NCBI RefSeq assembly: GCF_000379185.1
Contig: NZ_KB900738.1
Span: 52,528 to 116,527, forward strand
Reading direction: 5' to 3'
Origin: Capnocytophaga cynodegmi DSM 19736
GTDB lineage: Bacteria; Bacteroidota; Bacteroidia; Flavobacteriales; Flavobacteriaceae
DNA: 64,000 nucleotides
Shown here: positions 33,093-42,724 of the stretch, in pieces
Numbering within the stretch: the first letter of the stretch is position 1
Layout of the letters: every line of letters starts with the position of its first letter
Program-made: the position numbers and the translations under genes
The notes under the pieces: model-generated
Told to the model about the DNA's origin: nothing
What the model saw: the letters and a program-made list of their open reading frames with translations, nothing else
The model's database searches: none

Positions 33093-34178
33093 ATGAAAAG
33101 ATTTATCATATCAGGTGGCGGTACAGGCGGACATATTTATCCTGCTATTGCTATTGCGAATGAAATAAAGCGTCGTTTGCCTGATGCCAAAATTCTGTTT
33201 GTGGGAGCTGAAAACCGAATGGAAATGCAAAAAGTGCCTCAGTCGGGGTATCCCATCGAAGGATTGTGGATTTCGGGTTTACAACGCAAACTAACGCTTG
33301 ACAACTTGATGTTTCCGCTCAAACTTGTCAGTAGCTTGTGGAAAGCTCGGAAAATCATCAAAAAGTTTCATCCTGATGTGGTTATCGGAACAGGCGGATA
33401 TGCCTCTGCCCCAACCCTTAAAGCGGCTCAATGGCTCGGCATTCCTACGATAATTCAAGAGCAAAATTCCTATGCCGGAGTGACCAACAAATGGGTATGC
33501 CAAAAAGCGGAAAAAATATGTGTGGCTTATGACGATATGGAAAAATTCTTCCCGAAAGAAAAAATCGTGAAAACGGGAAATCCTGTTCGGGCAGATTTGC
33601 TCAATATTTCCGAAAAAAGAAAGGAAGCTCAAACTTTTTTCTCTCTGAACCCAAATAAAAAAACACTTTTGGTTTTGGGCGGGAGTTTAGGAGCAAGACG
33701 TATCAATCAGCTCATTGAAAGCAATTTGCCTCTCTTTGAAAAACTTGATATCCAGGTACTTTGGCAGTGTGGGAAACTCTATTTTGAAGAATATAAAAAG
33801 TACAACTCTGAAAATATTAAAGTATTGCAATTCATTGACCGAATGGACTTTGCGTACGCCTCAGCTGATGCAATTATTTCCCGAGCGGGAGCAAGTTCTG
33901 TAAGTGAACTTTGCATTGTGGGCAAACCTGTGATTTTCATTCCGTCACCCAATGTCGCGGAAGACCATCAGACTAAAAATGCACAAGCAATAGCAAAAAA
34001 GCAAGGTTGTGTTTTAATCCGTGAAAGCGAGTTAGATAGCCAATTTGAAACAATATTTTCACAGCTAATTCTTGACGAAAATCAGCAGAAAAATCTCTCT
34101 GAAAATATCAAAAAATTAGCTCAACCCAACGCAACTAAAGACATCGTAGATATTATTTTTAAATTATTCAAAGATTAA
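33093..34178 (+). CDS. murG: UDP-GlcNAc:lipid I GlcNAc transferase
   Basis: 361 residues, typical of MurG. It converts lipid I to lipid II on the inner face of the membrane. The first glycine-rich loop [15 protein letters not shown], the second [15 protein letters not shown], and the UDP-GlcNAc site [20 protein letters not shown] with [14 protein letters not shown] are all intact. It lies between ftsW and murC; the 110-bp gap to murC is AT-rich with loosely complementary stretches. Confidence 0.97.
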   Translation: MKRFIISGGGTGGHIYPAIAIANEIKRRLPDAKILFVGAENRMEMQKVPQSGYPIEGLWISGLQRKLTLDNLMFPLKLVSSLWKARKIIKKFHPDVVIGTGGYASAPTLKAAQWLGIPTIIQEQNSYAGVTNKWVCQKAEKICVAYDDMEKFFPKEKIVKTGNPVRADLLNISEKRKEAQTFFSLNPNKKTLLVLGGSLGARRINQLIESNLPLFEKLDIQVLWQCGKLYFEEYKKYNSENIKVLQFIDRMDFAYASADAIISRAGASSVSELCIVGKPVIFIPSPNVAEDHQTKNAQAIAKKQGCVLIRESELDSQFETIFSQLILDENQQKNLSENIKKLAQPNATKDIVDIIFKLFKD

Positions 34179-34288
34179 ATGATTTAAAGATTGAAAAAAT
34201 CAAAAAAATTGAAAAGAAATACAAAAACAATAACTAATCATTTAATTTTTAAATCTTTTAGTCTTTCAAAACCTTAAACAAAAACGCA

Positions 34289-35638
34289 ATGAAAGTCAAT
34301 TTCAATAACATAGAAAACGTATATTTCATCGGGATTGGTGGAATCGGAATGTCGGCATTGGCTCGTTATTTCAAAGCCATCGGAAAGAATGTCTGCGGAT
34401 ACGACCGAACACCAACAGAAATTACCGATACACTTGAAAACGAAGGAATTAAAGTCCACTTTACGGAAGATGAAGCAAATATCCCATCAGATTTCAAAAG
34501 TGTGGAAAATACTCTTGTAGTGTACACACCTGCCGTCCCGAAAATGCACATTGAACTTGTCTTCTTCCAAAAGAATGGTTATCAAGTTTTTAAGCGTTCC
34601 GAAATTTTAGGAATGATTACTGAAAATAGTTTTTGTTTAGCGGTGGCAGGAACGCACGGAAAAACCACAACATCAAGCATTTTGGCTCATATTTTAGTGG
34701 AAAGTGGAGCTTCGGTAAGCGCCTTTTTAGGTGGAATTGCTGAAAATTTCAACAGCAATTTAGTTCTTAACGGAAGTAAATTTACCGTTGTTGAAGCCGA
34801 CGAATTTGACCGCTCTTTTTTAAGGTTATCTCCTGATATTGCGTGTATTACTTCAATGGATGCTGACCATTTGGACATCTACGGAAGTAAAGAGGAATTT
34901 GAAAAAGGGTTTCGTGATTTCGCCGACAAAATCAAATCTGATGAAAATCGGATTATATGTAACGGACTGAAAATAAACGGAAAAACATACGGATTGGAAG
35001 ATAATTCTGATTTCAGCTTTCAAAATATTCGTATCGAAAATGGTTTGTATCACTTTGATTTCCATTATGCAAACAACGTTCTTAAAAATTATGTGTTTCC
35101 AAAACCAGGCAGACACAATTTGTCGAACGCTTTGGCGGCGGTGGCAATGGGTGTACAAGCGGGATTTCCTGCTGAAAAATTATTGTCGGCATTGGCAACT
35201 TTTAAAGGAGTAAAACGTCGATTTTCATACATCATCAAAGAAAAGGATTTCGTTTTCATTGATGACTATGCACATCACCCATCGGAAATTAATGCACTTT
35301 TCCAAGCGGTGGACGAAATGTATCCAAAAATTGAAAAAACCATTGTTTTTCAGCCTCATTTGTTTACTCGAACTCGCGATTTTATGGACGAATTCGCAGA
35401 GAGTTTATCCAAATTTGACGATGTCGTATTGTTGGATATTTATCCTGCAAGAGAATTGCCCATTGAAGGAATCACGTCAGAAGTGTTGTTAGAAAAAATT
35501 CAAAGCAAACAGAAAGTTTTGGTCTCAAAATCGGATTTAATTCCGTTACTGACCAAAAAACAGCCCAAGTTATTGCTTACTGTTGGAGCAGGTGACATCG
35601 GGGCGGAAGTTGAGAGAATTAAACAATCTTTCTCTTAG
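34289..35638 (+). CDS. murC: UDP-N-acetylmuramate-L-alanine ligase
   Basis: 449 residues. MurC adds L-Ala to UDP-MurNAc, the first peptide step. The start VYFIGIGGIGMSALARYF is the family's UDP-binding motif, VAGTHGKTTTSSILA is the ATP loop, and VEADEFDRSFLRLSPD, DHLDIYGSKEEF and FIDDYAHHPSEINALF carry catalytic and substrate residues. It precedes ftsQ by 30 bp. Confidence 0.97.
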   Translation: MKVNFNNIENVYFIGIGGIGMSALARYFKAIGKNVCGYDRTPTEITDTLENEGIKVHFTEDEANIPSDFKSVENTLVVYTPAVPKMHIELVFFQKNGYQVFKRSEILGMITENSFCLAVAGTHGKTTTSSILAHILVESGASVSAFLGGIAENFNSNLVLNGSKFTVVEADEFDRSFLRLSPDIACITSMDADHLDIYGSKEEFEKGFRDFADKIKSDENRIICNGLKINGKTYGLEDNSDFSFQNIRIENGLYHFDFHYANNVLKNYVFPKPGRHNLSNALAAVAMGVQAGFPAEKLLSALATFKGVKRRFSYIIKEKDFVFIDDYAHHPSEINALFQAVDEMYPKIEKTIVFQPHLFTRTRDFMDEFAESLSKFDDVVLLDIYPARELPIEGITSEVLLEKIQSKQKVLVSKSDLIPLLTKKQPKLLLTVGAGDIGAEVERIKQSFS

Positions 35639-35668
35639 ACAATTGGATTTCAATCATTTATTTAAGAA

Positions 35669-36379
35669 ATGAAAAATACACTAAGAAAAATATTAAAGAT
35701 AGTAACCATTATTTTGCTACCTGTTTCATTGCAGATTTTCGCGTCGAATAGAAACCAAACTCGAACTATCAAGGAAGTAAAGGTTGATCATCAAAGTTCG
35801 GATATGTACATCACAGATGAAACAGTTCGTAGAATGGTGCTTAATCCACAAAATAAAACAGAAATAGGTTCATTGAAAATCAACGAGATAGAAAAATTAC
35901 TGGATAATCACGCAATGATTGAGAAATCAGAAGTTTTTTGCACAATTGATGGAATACTGAACGTGAAGATAAAACAACGTCAGCCCCTTGCAAGATTTTA
36001 CGAGGAAGGAAAATTCTTTTATATGGATTCACAGGGTAAGAAAATGCCTCTTTCTGATTCATTTTCTGCAAGAGTGCCTCTTGTTACTGGAAATATTGAT
36101 GAAAAACATTGGGAAAATATTTATAATTTAATAAAATTCATACAAAATGATGAATTTCTCACAAAAAATATCACAAAAATAAATATAAAACGAAATAGTG
36201 AATACGAATTTGATATGCGAATAGCGAGTTTCGTTGTGATTTGGGGAGATTTAGAAGAAATGGAACAAAAAAAGGCGAATCTAAAAGCTTTCTACAAACA
36301 AATGGAAAAAAGCAATACCTTAAATGTTTATAAAATTGTTAATTTAAAATATTCAAATCAGGTAGTTTGTACGAAATAA
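35669..36379 (+). CDS. ftsQ: Cell division protein FtsQ
   Basis: 236 residues: a short cytoplasmic N-terminus, one membrane helix (KIVTIILLPVSLQIFAS, about 10-26), then an extracytoplasmic part with a POTRA-like region (IKEVKVDHQSSDMYITDETV) and a beta domain (LNVKIKQRQPLARFYEEGKF). Position between murC and ftsA, size and topology fit FtsQ, the scaffold that recruits FtsL and the DivIC-like partner. Sequence conservation in the family is weak, but context is strong. Confidence 0.93.
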   Translation: MKNTLRKILKIVTIILLPVSLQIFASNRNQTRTIKEVKVDHQSSDMYITDETVRRMVLNPQNKTEIGSLKINEIEKLLDNHAMIEKSEVFCTIDGILNVKIKQRQPLARFYEEGKFFYMDSQGKKMPLSDSFSARVPLVTGNIDEKHWENIYNLIKFIQNDEFLTKNITKINIKRNSEYEFDMRIASFVVIWGDLEEMEQKKANLKAFYKQMEKSNTLNVYKIVNLKYSNQVVCTK

Positions 36380-36384
36380 TTGTT

Positions 36385-36392
36385 TATTTTTG
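36385..36392 (+). promoter_or_regulatory. Possible internal promoter before ftsA
   Basis: TATTTTTG matches TAnnTTTG in the 126-bp ftsQ-ftsA gap. It could give ftsA-ftsZ additional transcription, as is common in dcw clusters. No clear -33 element seen. Confidence 0.4.
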
Positions 36393-36505
36393 CGTTTTTG
36401 GAGTTTTTATGTTACTGAAAAAGTTAATTTTTTCAGAAAAAGGTCAGAATTTAACAGACAAATTCACTTATCACCTGTAATTTAACATCTTAACACAAAA
36501 AAAAT

Positions 36506-37897
36506 ATGAAACATAATGATATGAAACATAAAAAATATTACGTTGGTCTGGACATCGGAACAACAAAAATTGTTGCGATGGTTGGAGTCAAGAATGAATA
36601 TGGAAAAATTGAAATATTAGGCTACGGACAAGCTAAAAGTGAGGGAATAAACAAAGGTGTAGTTCACAACATAACGAAAACAACACAGTCAATTCTTGAA
36701 GCAATTCGTGATGCAGAAGAAAAAACAGGATTACAGATTAAAGATGTTGTTGTGGGGATTGCAGGGCAACACATTTTAAGTCGTTCGCATAGTGATTATA
36801 TCATTCGTCCTGATGCAGAAAAACTCATTGATATTGAGGATATTGAACAACTCAAACAGCAAGTATATCGCATAGGATTGTCTCCTGGTCAGAAAATAAT
36901 TCACGTATTACCACAGGAATACAAGGTTGACGACCAAGACGATATCAGAGAGCCTATTGGAATGATTGGTTCCCGCTTAGATGCTTCATTTCATCTTGTT
37001 ATTGGGCAGTTAAATTCTATTAAAAGTATTACGCGTTGTGTACAGCTTTCAGGGCTTACATTTACGAATCTTACACTTGAGCCTCTTGCCTCTGCTAATG
37101 CTGTTCTTAGTGAAGAAGAAAAAGATGTAGGTGTTGCTTTGGTTGATATTGGTGGCGGAACAACTGATGTGGCAATTTTTAAAGATGGAATTATCAGACA
37201 TACAGCGGTAATCCCGATGGGGGGAAATATTATCACTGAGGATATTAAGGAAGGATGTGGCATTTTAGGAAGACAAGCTGAAATGCTAAAGGTAGAGTTT
37301 GGTTCGGCTTGGCCAGGAGAAAATCGTGATAACGAAATCGTTTCAATTCCTGGAATTAAAGGAAAAGAACCCAAAGAAATCACACTAAAAAATCTTTCAA
37401 AAATAATTCACGCTCGTGTAAGTGAAATCATCAATTTGGTTTTCAATACGATAAAAAGTTACGGACACGAAGAACACAAAAAGAAATTAATTGCAGGTAT
37501 TGTGCTTACGGGTGGTGGAAGCCAATTAAAACACATTCAGCAATTGGTGGAATACATCACAGGAATGGACACTCGTATTGGTTATCCTAATGAACATTTA
37601 ACGAATAACTCAAACGGAAAGGTAGTTTCTCCAATTTATGCAACCTCTATAGGACTAGTAATGAGTGCTATTGATTATGAAGCAGAAGAAATTATCCGAC
37701 AGAAGTTAGAGGCTTTCAAAGAAGTTTCAACTCCCCAACCCGAAATTGAGCAACAAGAAATTCCTACTTCCCCAGATTTTGATATTCCTCAAGATGAAGA
37801 TGCGGAAAATGAGAAAGAAATTAAGAAGAAAAAAGTAGGATTTTGGGAAGGAGTAGGCAAACGAATTAAAGATTTTTTAGATAGTAGCGACGAATAA
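36506..37897 (+). CDS. ftsA: Cell division protein FtsA
   Basis: 463 residues (ATG at 36506 or 36521). The actin-fold ATPase tethers FtsZ to the membrane. Seen motifs: YVGLDIGTTKIVAMVG (phosphate 1), VALVDIGGGTTDVAIF (phosphate 2), GIVLTGGGSQLKHIQQLV (adenosine) and the SHS2/1C region with VVGIAGQHILSRSHSDY. The C-terminus is a charged linker (EQQEIPTSPDFDIPQDED) ending in an amphipathic helix KKVGFWEGVGKRIKDFLDSS that should bind the membrane. ftsZ follows 18 bp later. Confidence 0.97.
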   Translation: MKHNDMKHKKYYVGLDIGTTKIVAMVGVKNEYGKIEILGYGQAKSEGINKGVVHNITKTTQSILEAIRDAEEKTGLQIKDVVVGIAGQHILSRSHSDYIIRPDAEKLIDIEDIEQLKQQVYRIGLSPGQKIIHVLPQEYKVDDQDDIREPIGMIGSRLDASFHLVIGQLNSIKSITRCVQLSGLTFTNLTLEPLASANAVLSEEEKDVGVALVDIGGGTTDVAIFKDGIIRHTAVIPMGGNIITEDIKEGCGILGRQAEMLKVEFGSAWPGENRDNEIVSIPGIKGKEPKEITLKNLSKIIHARVSEIINLVFNTIKSYGHEEHKKKLIAGIVLTGGGSQLKHIQQLVEYITGMDTRIGYPNEHLTNNSNGKVVSPIYATSIGLVMSAIDYEAEEIIRQKLEAFKEVSTPQPEIEQQEIPTSPDFDIPQDEDAENEKEIKKKKVGFWEGVGKRIKDFLDSSDE

Positions 37898-37915
37898 ATA
37901 ATAAAACAAATAGTT

Positions 37916-39754
37916 ATGAGTACAAATGATATGAACAACACAGGATTAAAATTTGACTTACCCAAAGGTAAAAGCAATATTATCAAAGTTATAGGCGTTG
38001 GCGGTGGCGGTTGTAACGCTGTAAATCATATGCACATTCAAGGAATAAAAGGAGTGGATTATGTAATCTGTAATACAGACGCTCAAGCCCTTGAAAATAG
38101 CCCAGTTACTAATAAAATCCAATTAGGAGTAACACTAACCGAAGGATTAGGTGCTGGTGCTGACCCTGAAATCGGCGAAAAAGCAGCTGAAGAAAGCTTG
38201 GAAGAAATCCGTAAGGTATTGGAAGGAAATACTCAAATGGTTTTTATCACAGCAGGAATGGGCGGTGGAACTGGAACTGGAGCAGCTCCCGTAATTGCCA
38301 AACAAGCAAAAGAAATGGGAATTTTGACCGTTGCTATTGTTACATCTCCTTTTACCTATGAAGGCTTAAAACGAAGCAAACAAGCACAAGCTGGAATTAA
38401 AAAACTAAGAGAATGCGTTGATTCTCTTATCGTTATAAACAACAATAAAATCTCCGAAATTTATGGTGATTTAGGCATCAGAGATAGTTATGCCAAAGCT
38501 GATGAAATCCTCTTAAAAGGAGCCAAAGGAATGGCAGAGGTAATCAGTAAGCACTACATCGTAAACATCGATTTGAATGATGCTCGTACTGTGCTTGGAG
38601 AGGGAGGAACAGCAATCATGGGGTCAGCAATTGCTGATGGCGAAAACAGAGCTTTTGAAGCTATTTCAGGAGCGTTAAATTCTCCTTTGCTAAATGACAA
38701 CAAAATCACTGGAGCGAAAAATGCTTTATTGTTAATTGTGTACGGAAGTAAACAAGCAACTACCAAAGAGATTGAAGAAATCAGCAATTACGTTCAGATG
38801 CAAGCAGGTGAAAATATGGCTGACCTAATTACTGGTATTGGTGAAGATGAATCATTAGGTGATGCTTTGTCAGTTACTGTAATTGCAACGGGATTTGATG
38901 CTAATCAACAACACGAAATAGTAAATGGCGAAACCAAAAAAGTAATTCACGTACTTGATGATACACAACCAGTTGTGCACGACCTAACTGGACGAAATAC
39001 ACCAGTTGTAAACACAAATGACTGGCAACCAGCTTATTCAACTCCTGTCATTGCACCTTCTCCAGAAAAGAAACCAACCTCTCAGGCTTCTCTTTCTGAG
39101 CTATTTAACATCTGGGTTGATTGTGAGGTACTTTCTCCCGAGCAATTTTTTACCATTGTTGAAAAACCTAAAGCTACGTTGAACAACACTTCACACATAG
39201 CAAAAGAAAGAGCTCAACCACAAAGAGTTATCAAACAAGAACCTATCAGAGAAGAAATTAAAAAAAATTCTGATACTCCTGTTTTCTTCCATTTGAGTAG
39301 TGATATTAACGACAATTATGAAGAACCAAAACAAACCACTCCTACTATAAACCAAAGTGGAGAAATTCGTCACTCACTCGAAGATTATATGGAATTGGAA
39401 AAAAACCTTAATGAGGCTAAACCATTCTCTTCCAATATTACAATAGAAGAAAGCAGAAATGAGTTCATACTTTACAAAAAAGAAGAAACTGAACCTACGC
39501 CTTCAAACGTTGACGAGCAGGGACAAATAAGTATGTTTTTAGATGAAGAACCTCAGGAAATTGACCCTATAAATAGCAGAATTTCAGACGTTATGGCTAA
39601 ACGTTCGAATCGTCTGCAAAATTATAATCATATTTTTGGTTCATCGAACAATTATTCTGAAAACAATCAGTCAAGAACTTCAATCAGTAAAGACAGTTCT
39701 GGCGAATACCAAATACGCAGAAATAATTCGTTCCTACACGACAACGTAGATTAA
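37916..39754 (+). CDS. ftsZ: Cell division tubulin homologue FtsZ
   Basis: 612 residues, far longer than the about 380 of E. coli because of a Gln/Glu-rich linker (about 370-590), as usual in Bacteroidota. The GTPase core has [33 protein letters not shown] (tubulin signature) and the T7 loop [15 protein letters not shown]. The extreme C-terminus [12 protein letters not shown] is the Bacteroidota conserved tail that should bind FtsA. It is the last dcw gene; a strong terminator follows. Confidence 0.98.
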   Translation: MSTNDMNNTGLKFDLPKGKSNIIKVIGVGGGGCNAVNHMHIQGIKGVDYVICNTDAQALENSPVTNKIQLGVTLTEGLGAGADPEIGEKAAEESLEEIRKVLEGNTQMVFITAGMGGGTGTGAAPVIAKQAKEMGILTVAIVTSPFTYEGLKRSKQAQAGIKKLRECVDSLIVINNNKISEIYGDLGIRDSYAKADEILLKGAKGMAEVISKHYIVNIDLNDARTVLGEGGTAIMGSAIADGENRAFEAISGALNSPLLNDNKITGAKNALLLIVYGSKQATTKEIEEISNYVQMQAGENMADLITGIGEDESLGDALSVTVIATGFDANQQHEIVNGETKKVIHVLDDTQPVVHDLTGRNTPVVNTNDWQPAYSTPVIAPSPEKKPTSQASLSELFNIWVDCEVLSPEQFFTIVEKPKATLNNTSHIAKERAQPQRVIKQEPIREEIKKNSDTPVFFHLSSDINDNYEEPKQTTPTINQSGEIRHSLEDYMELEKNLNEAKPFSSNITIEESRNEFILYKKEETEPTPSNVDEQGQISMFLDEEPQEIDPINSRISDVMAKRSNRLQNYNHIFGSSNNYSENNQSRTSISKDSSGEYQIRRNNSFLHDNVD

Positions 39755-39791
39755 AAAATACCTCATAACAAATAAATTTTTAAATTTTTCT

Positions 39792-39831
39792 AAACTTTCC
39801 AGTACAGGTAGTACTGGAAAGTTTATTTTTT
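39792..39831 (+). terminator. Terminator at the end of the dcw cluster
   Basis: A perfect 14-bp stem (AAACTTTCCAGTAC/GTACTGGAAAGTTT) with a 5-nt loop is followed by a T-rich tract, 38 bp after the ftsZ stop. Confidence 0.92.
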
Positions 39832-39950
39832 GACCATAACAAAATGAAAAACAACATATTATTAAAACAAAATTAAATAGCTTTTACCAATTCTTTCCTC
39901 AATAATCTTAAAAAAGATTCCTATTTATTTTTTTATTTTTAAAAAAGCAG

Positions 39951-39958
39951 TAACTTTG
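39951..39958 (+). promoter_or_regulatory. Likely -7 box of the bactofilin gene
   Basis: TAACTTTG fits TAnnTTTG, 37 bp before the ATG at 39995, with AT-rich DNA upstream. Confidence 0.55.
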
Positions 39959-39994
39959 GAGGATAATTTTTAATCTTTCTAAAAATAGAAAACT

Positions 39995-40408
39995 ATGTTT
40001 AAAGAAAATAAGAAAGTTATGGCTGAAAACACATCATCAGGAAGCAGTAACAGAATTGTTGCTGAAACAAAATTTAAAGGAGATATAATTTCTAAAACCG
40101 ATTTTAGAATTGATGGTGAAATTGAAGGAAACTTCCAGACAAGTGGAAAATTAGTTGTCGGAAAGACAGGGCTTATCAAAGGCGTTGTTATTTGTGAAAA
40201 TGCAGATGTTGAAGGAAAAATTGAAGGAACCTTGCGCGTAAGTGGCGTACTGAGCTTGAAATCAACTTCAGTTATTGAAGGAGAGGTTTTTACAGAAAAA
40301 TTATCAATTGAACCGGGAGCTATTTTCAATGTTTCGTGTACTATGAAGGATTCTAAACCTCATATTTCAAATGAAAAATTACAAATTGCCGACAAAGCAA
40401 CTAAATAA
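39995..40408 (+). CDS. Bactofilin (polymer-forming cytoskeletal protein)
   Basis: 137 residues (ATG at 39995, alternative at 40019 just before AENTSSGSSNRIVAET). The central beta-helix is made of short repeats such as GDIISKTDFRIDGEIEGNFQ, LVVGKTGLIKGVVICENADV and EGKIEGTLRVSGVLSLKST, the bactofilin pattern. The protein forms filaments that position envelope enzymes. It overlaps the AtpZ gene by 38 bp in a different frame. Confidence 0.92.
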   Translation: MFKENKKVMAENTSSGSSNRIVAETKFKGDIISKTDFRIDGEIEGNFQTSGKLVVGKTGLIKGVVICENADVEGKIEGTLRVSGVLSLKSTSVIEGEVFTEKLSIEPGAIFNVSCTMKDSKPHISNEKLQIADKATK

Positions 40409-40601
40409 GTGGATAAAATTCTCCCAAGCGGGACTTCAAATGGCTATTACTATAGCCATTTGTGTTTTTCTGGGCGATTGGTTGGACGGAAAATTCCCCA
40501 ATCTTTATCCTCTTTTTACTGTGGCTCTCTCTCTTTTGGGAGTTTTTGTAGCTATTTATTCCGTAATCAGGCAGGTTATGAATATGTCTGACAAATCTTA
40601 A
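40371..40601 (+). CDS. AtpZ/AtpI-family membrane protein
   Basis: 76 residues with two membrane helices (GLQMAITIAICVFLGDWLDG and FTVALSLLGVFVAIYSVIRQ). The GDWLDGKFPNLYP and FTVALSLLGV segments match AtpZ, a small companion of F0F1 ATP synthase linked to magnesium or ring assembly. The start at 40371 lies inside the bactofilin gene. No ATP synthase gene follows, which is unusual for this gene. Confidence 0.85.
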   Translation: MKNYKLPTKQLNKWIKFSQAGLQMAITIAICVFLGDWLDGKFPNLYPLFTVALSLLGVFVAIYSVIRQVMNMSDKS

Positions 40602-40605
40602 CTAT

Positions 40606-40992
40606 ATGAACATTTTTTTTCGTTTTCTTCTTCTTATAATTGCTTTAAGTGCTCTGACGTATTTTTCGCTTGAAGCCATTGTCAATAAATATGAAATCTC
40701 ATCATTTTTAGGAATTAGCCAGATTAGTTTGTTTCATTTCAGTCTGTCGGTATGTGTCATAAGTGTTATCTACACAATTCACTCATTTTTAAAAAAATAC
40801 ACTGCCTTTGCCTTTCTGGGAACGGCTTTGATACGTATGATAGCCATCATCATATTCATTTTTCCTTTAATAAAAAACACAGAAAAAACACCTATCTCCG
40901 ATGCCTTGTTTGTAGTAATTCCTTACTTTATTTTCACAATTGTAGAAGCTTTCTTCACGATAAAATTAATCAAACCGAAAGCAGAAAAGTAA
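40606..40992 (+). CDS. DUF6168-like membrane protein (AtpI position)
   Basis: 128 residues with four membrane helices (FFRFLLLIIALSALTYFSLE; LFHFSLSVCVISVIYTIHSF; AFLGTALIRMIAIIIFIFPL; FVVIPYFIFTIVEAFFTIKL). In Flavobacteria a protein of this size and topology sits between AtpZ and atpB. It follows AtpZ by 4 bp. Here the next gene is era on the opposite strand, so the operon ends early. The family label is tentative. Confidence 0.75.
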   Translation: MNIFFRFLLLIIALSALTYFSLEAIVNKYEISSFLGISQISLFHFSLSVCVISVIYTIHSFLKKYTAFAFLGTALIRMIAIIIFIFPLIKNTEKTPISDALFVVIPYFIFTIVEAFFTIKLIKPKAEK

Positions 40993-41003
40993 ATTTATCA
41001 CGC

Positions 41004-41885
41004 TCAATTTTCTTTATATCCGAATCTTCTTAACTGCCTTGTATTGGAACGCCAATCTTTGTTTACCTTTACAAATATCTCAATATGAATTTGTTTACCA
41101 AAGAATTTCTCTAAATCTGCACGGGCCTGTGTCCCCACTTTTTTGAGAGCTTCGCCTTTATGACCAATAATAATTCCTTTTTGGGTTTCGCGTTCCACCA
41201 TAATCACTGAACGAATATGAATAATTTGCTCTGACTCTGCAAACGCCTCTGTTTCAACCTCAACGGCATACGGAATTTCTTTTTTATAATTTAATAGAAT
41301 TTTTTCGCGTATGATTTCATTTACAAAAAATCGTTCTGGTTTGTCTGTTAATTGATCTTTTGGGAAGAATGGAGGTGACTCGGGCAATAATTCCACTATG
41401 CGATTGAAAACTTCTGCAGTTTGAAAGCCTTCCAAAGCCGAAATCGGAAAAATTTCTGCCTTTGGAACTTGTTCTTTCCAGTAAGCAACCTGATTTTCTA
41501 ACTCTTCTTGCGATGATTTGTCAATTTTGTTAATGAGAAGAAGAATTGGAACATTCATTTTATTTATTTTCGCGAAAAATGCTTCATCTTTGAGCTGCTT
41601 TTCCCCTACTTCCACCATATAAATAAGAATATCAGCATCTTCCAAAGCACTTTTCACGAAATCCATCATCGAATGTTGCAGTTCATACGCTGGTTTGATA
41701 ATACCTGGAGTATCCGAAAATACAATCTGGAAATCGTCTCCACTAACAATTCCAAAAATACGATGCCTTGTTGTTTGTGCTTTTGACGTAATTATAGACA
41801 ATCTCTCACCCACAAAGGCATTCATTAAAGTAGATTTTCCAACATTTGGATTTCCTATAATGTTCACAAAACCTGATTTATGCAT
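41004..41885 (-). CDS. era: GTPase Era
   Basis: 293 residues. G-domain motifs: GNPNVGKSTLMNA (P-loop), TTRHRIFGI (switch), DTPGIIKP and NKID. The C-terminal KH domain has KGIIIGHKGEALKKVGTQAR followed by FFGKQIHIEIFVKV. Era binds 16S rRNA 3' end and aids 30S assembly at the membrane. It converges with the DUF6168-like gene and has its own promoter at 41905. Confidence 0.98.
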   Translation of the reverse strand: MHKSGFVNIIGNPNVGKSTLMNAFVGERLSIITSKAQTTRHRIFGIVSGDDFQIVFSDTPGIIKPAYELQHSMMDFVKSALEDADILIYMVEVGEKQLKDEAFFAKINKMNVPILLLINKIDKSSQEELENQVAYWKEQVPKAEIFPISALEGFQTAEVFNRIVELLPESPPFFPKDQLTDKPERFFVNEIIREKILLNYKKEIPYAVEVETEAFAESEQIIHIRSVIMVERETQKGIIIGHKGEALKKVGTQARADLEKFFGKQIHIEIFVKVNKDWRSNTRQLRRFGYKEN

Positions 41886-41904
41886 AAAATAAAATATTTG
41901 AAAG

Positions 41905-41912
41905 CAAATTTA
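41905..41912 (-). promoter_or_regulatory. -7 box of era
   Basis: The minus strand reads TAAATTTG (TAnnTTTG), 20 bp before the era ATG, so the leader would be very short. Confidence 0.5.
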
Positions 41913-41983
41913 GCAAAAAAATAAACATAAAAAATGGTTTGCCGTTAAAAACAAACCATTTTAAACTTTAAAAATCACACATC

Positions 41984-42688
41984 TTATGATGGCTCTACAC
42001 CTCCAACAAGAAAGTCTTGCCATTCTTTGAGTTCCTGCCATTTACCTTGATATGCCAACTCTGCCTGACGAGACCACGTACCAGGATTATGAATGATAAA
42101 TCGGTCTCCTCCAATTGTAAGAATTTCTTTAAGTCTTTCCACTGACGTTTCTGAAAGTATCTTCCAAGTAGAAATTCCGTTTTCCTTAAATAATTCCTGA
42201 ATTTTAGGACCTATTCCCTCAACGATTGTCAAATCATCTTCTTTTATTTTCTTGCCAAAAACAAGCCTTGCTGCCTCCTCATTGAACAAAAATGTTGTTA
42301 TTGGCGTTTTTTCTAATTCTTTAATTTGGCTTTGGAATCCGAAAATCTCATTTTCTTTGGATTTGAGTTTTTCTTCCAAATCAAATCGTACTTTCTGAAA
42401 ATCAGAACGTTCTCTTTCAAAATCATTCAGCATATTTTTACGAAGCGATTCGCAACTATCAACTTTGGTTTGAAGCTCTAAAACTTGACTTTCTTTGTAT
42501 TTTAGTTTTTCTTCAAACTCAGTTTTCATTTTACGAAAATCAGAACATTCCTTTTCAAAATCTTTCCGCATACTCTCACGGATTGATTCGCAATCATCTA
42601 ATTTTTTACACACACAATTTCTGCCAAGTAAATAACCTAACAAAGCACAAATAAGTCCGACGATAATAGGTATAATCCAACACAACAT
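41984..42688 (-). CDS. Membrane-anchored coiled-coil protein with C-terminal helix-hairpin-helix-like domain
   Basis: 234 residues. An N-terminal membrane helix (CWIIPIIVGLICALLGYLLG) is followed by a duplicated coiled coil of about 46 residues: CESIRESMRKDFEKECSDFR and CESLRKNMLNDFERERSDFQ each start a repeat. The C-terminal about 90 residues (LTIVEGIGPKIQELFKENGI, then TWKILSETSVERLKEIL) resemble helix-hairpin-helix/DUF4332 domains, and end in NPGTWSRQAELAYQGKWQEL. Such proteins often accompany OmpA-like genes in Flavobacteria, and one is encoded 36 bp upstream. Role unknown, probably structural in the envelope. Confidence 0.8.
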   Translation of the reverse strand: MLCWIIPIIVGLICALLGYLLGRNCVCKKLDDCESIRESMRKDFEKECSDFRKMKTEFEEKLKYKESQVLELQTKVDSCESLRKNMLNDFERERSDFQKVRFDLEEKLKSKENEIFGFQSQIKELEKTPITTFLFNEEAARLVFGKKIKEDDLTIVEGIGPKIQELFKENGISTWKILSETSVERLKEILTIGGDRFIIHNPGTWSRQAELAYQGKWQELKEWQDFLVGGVEPS

Positions 42689-42724
42689 ATTTTTTGTAAT
42701 TTAGTTATTAATAATTTATTTTGA

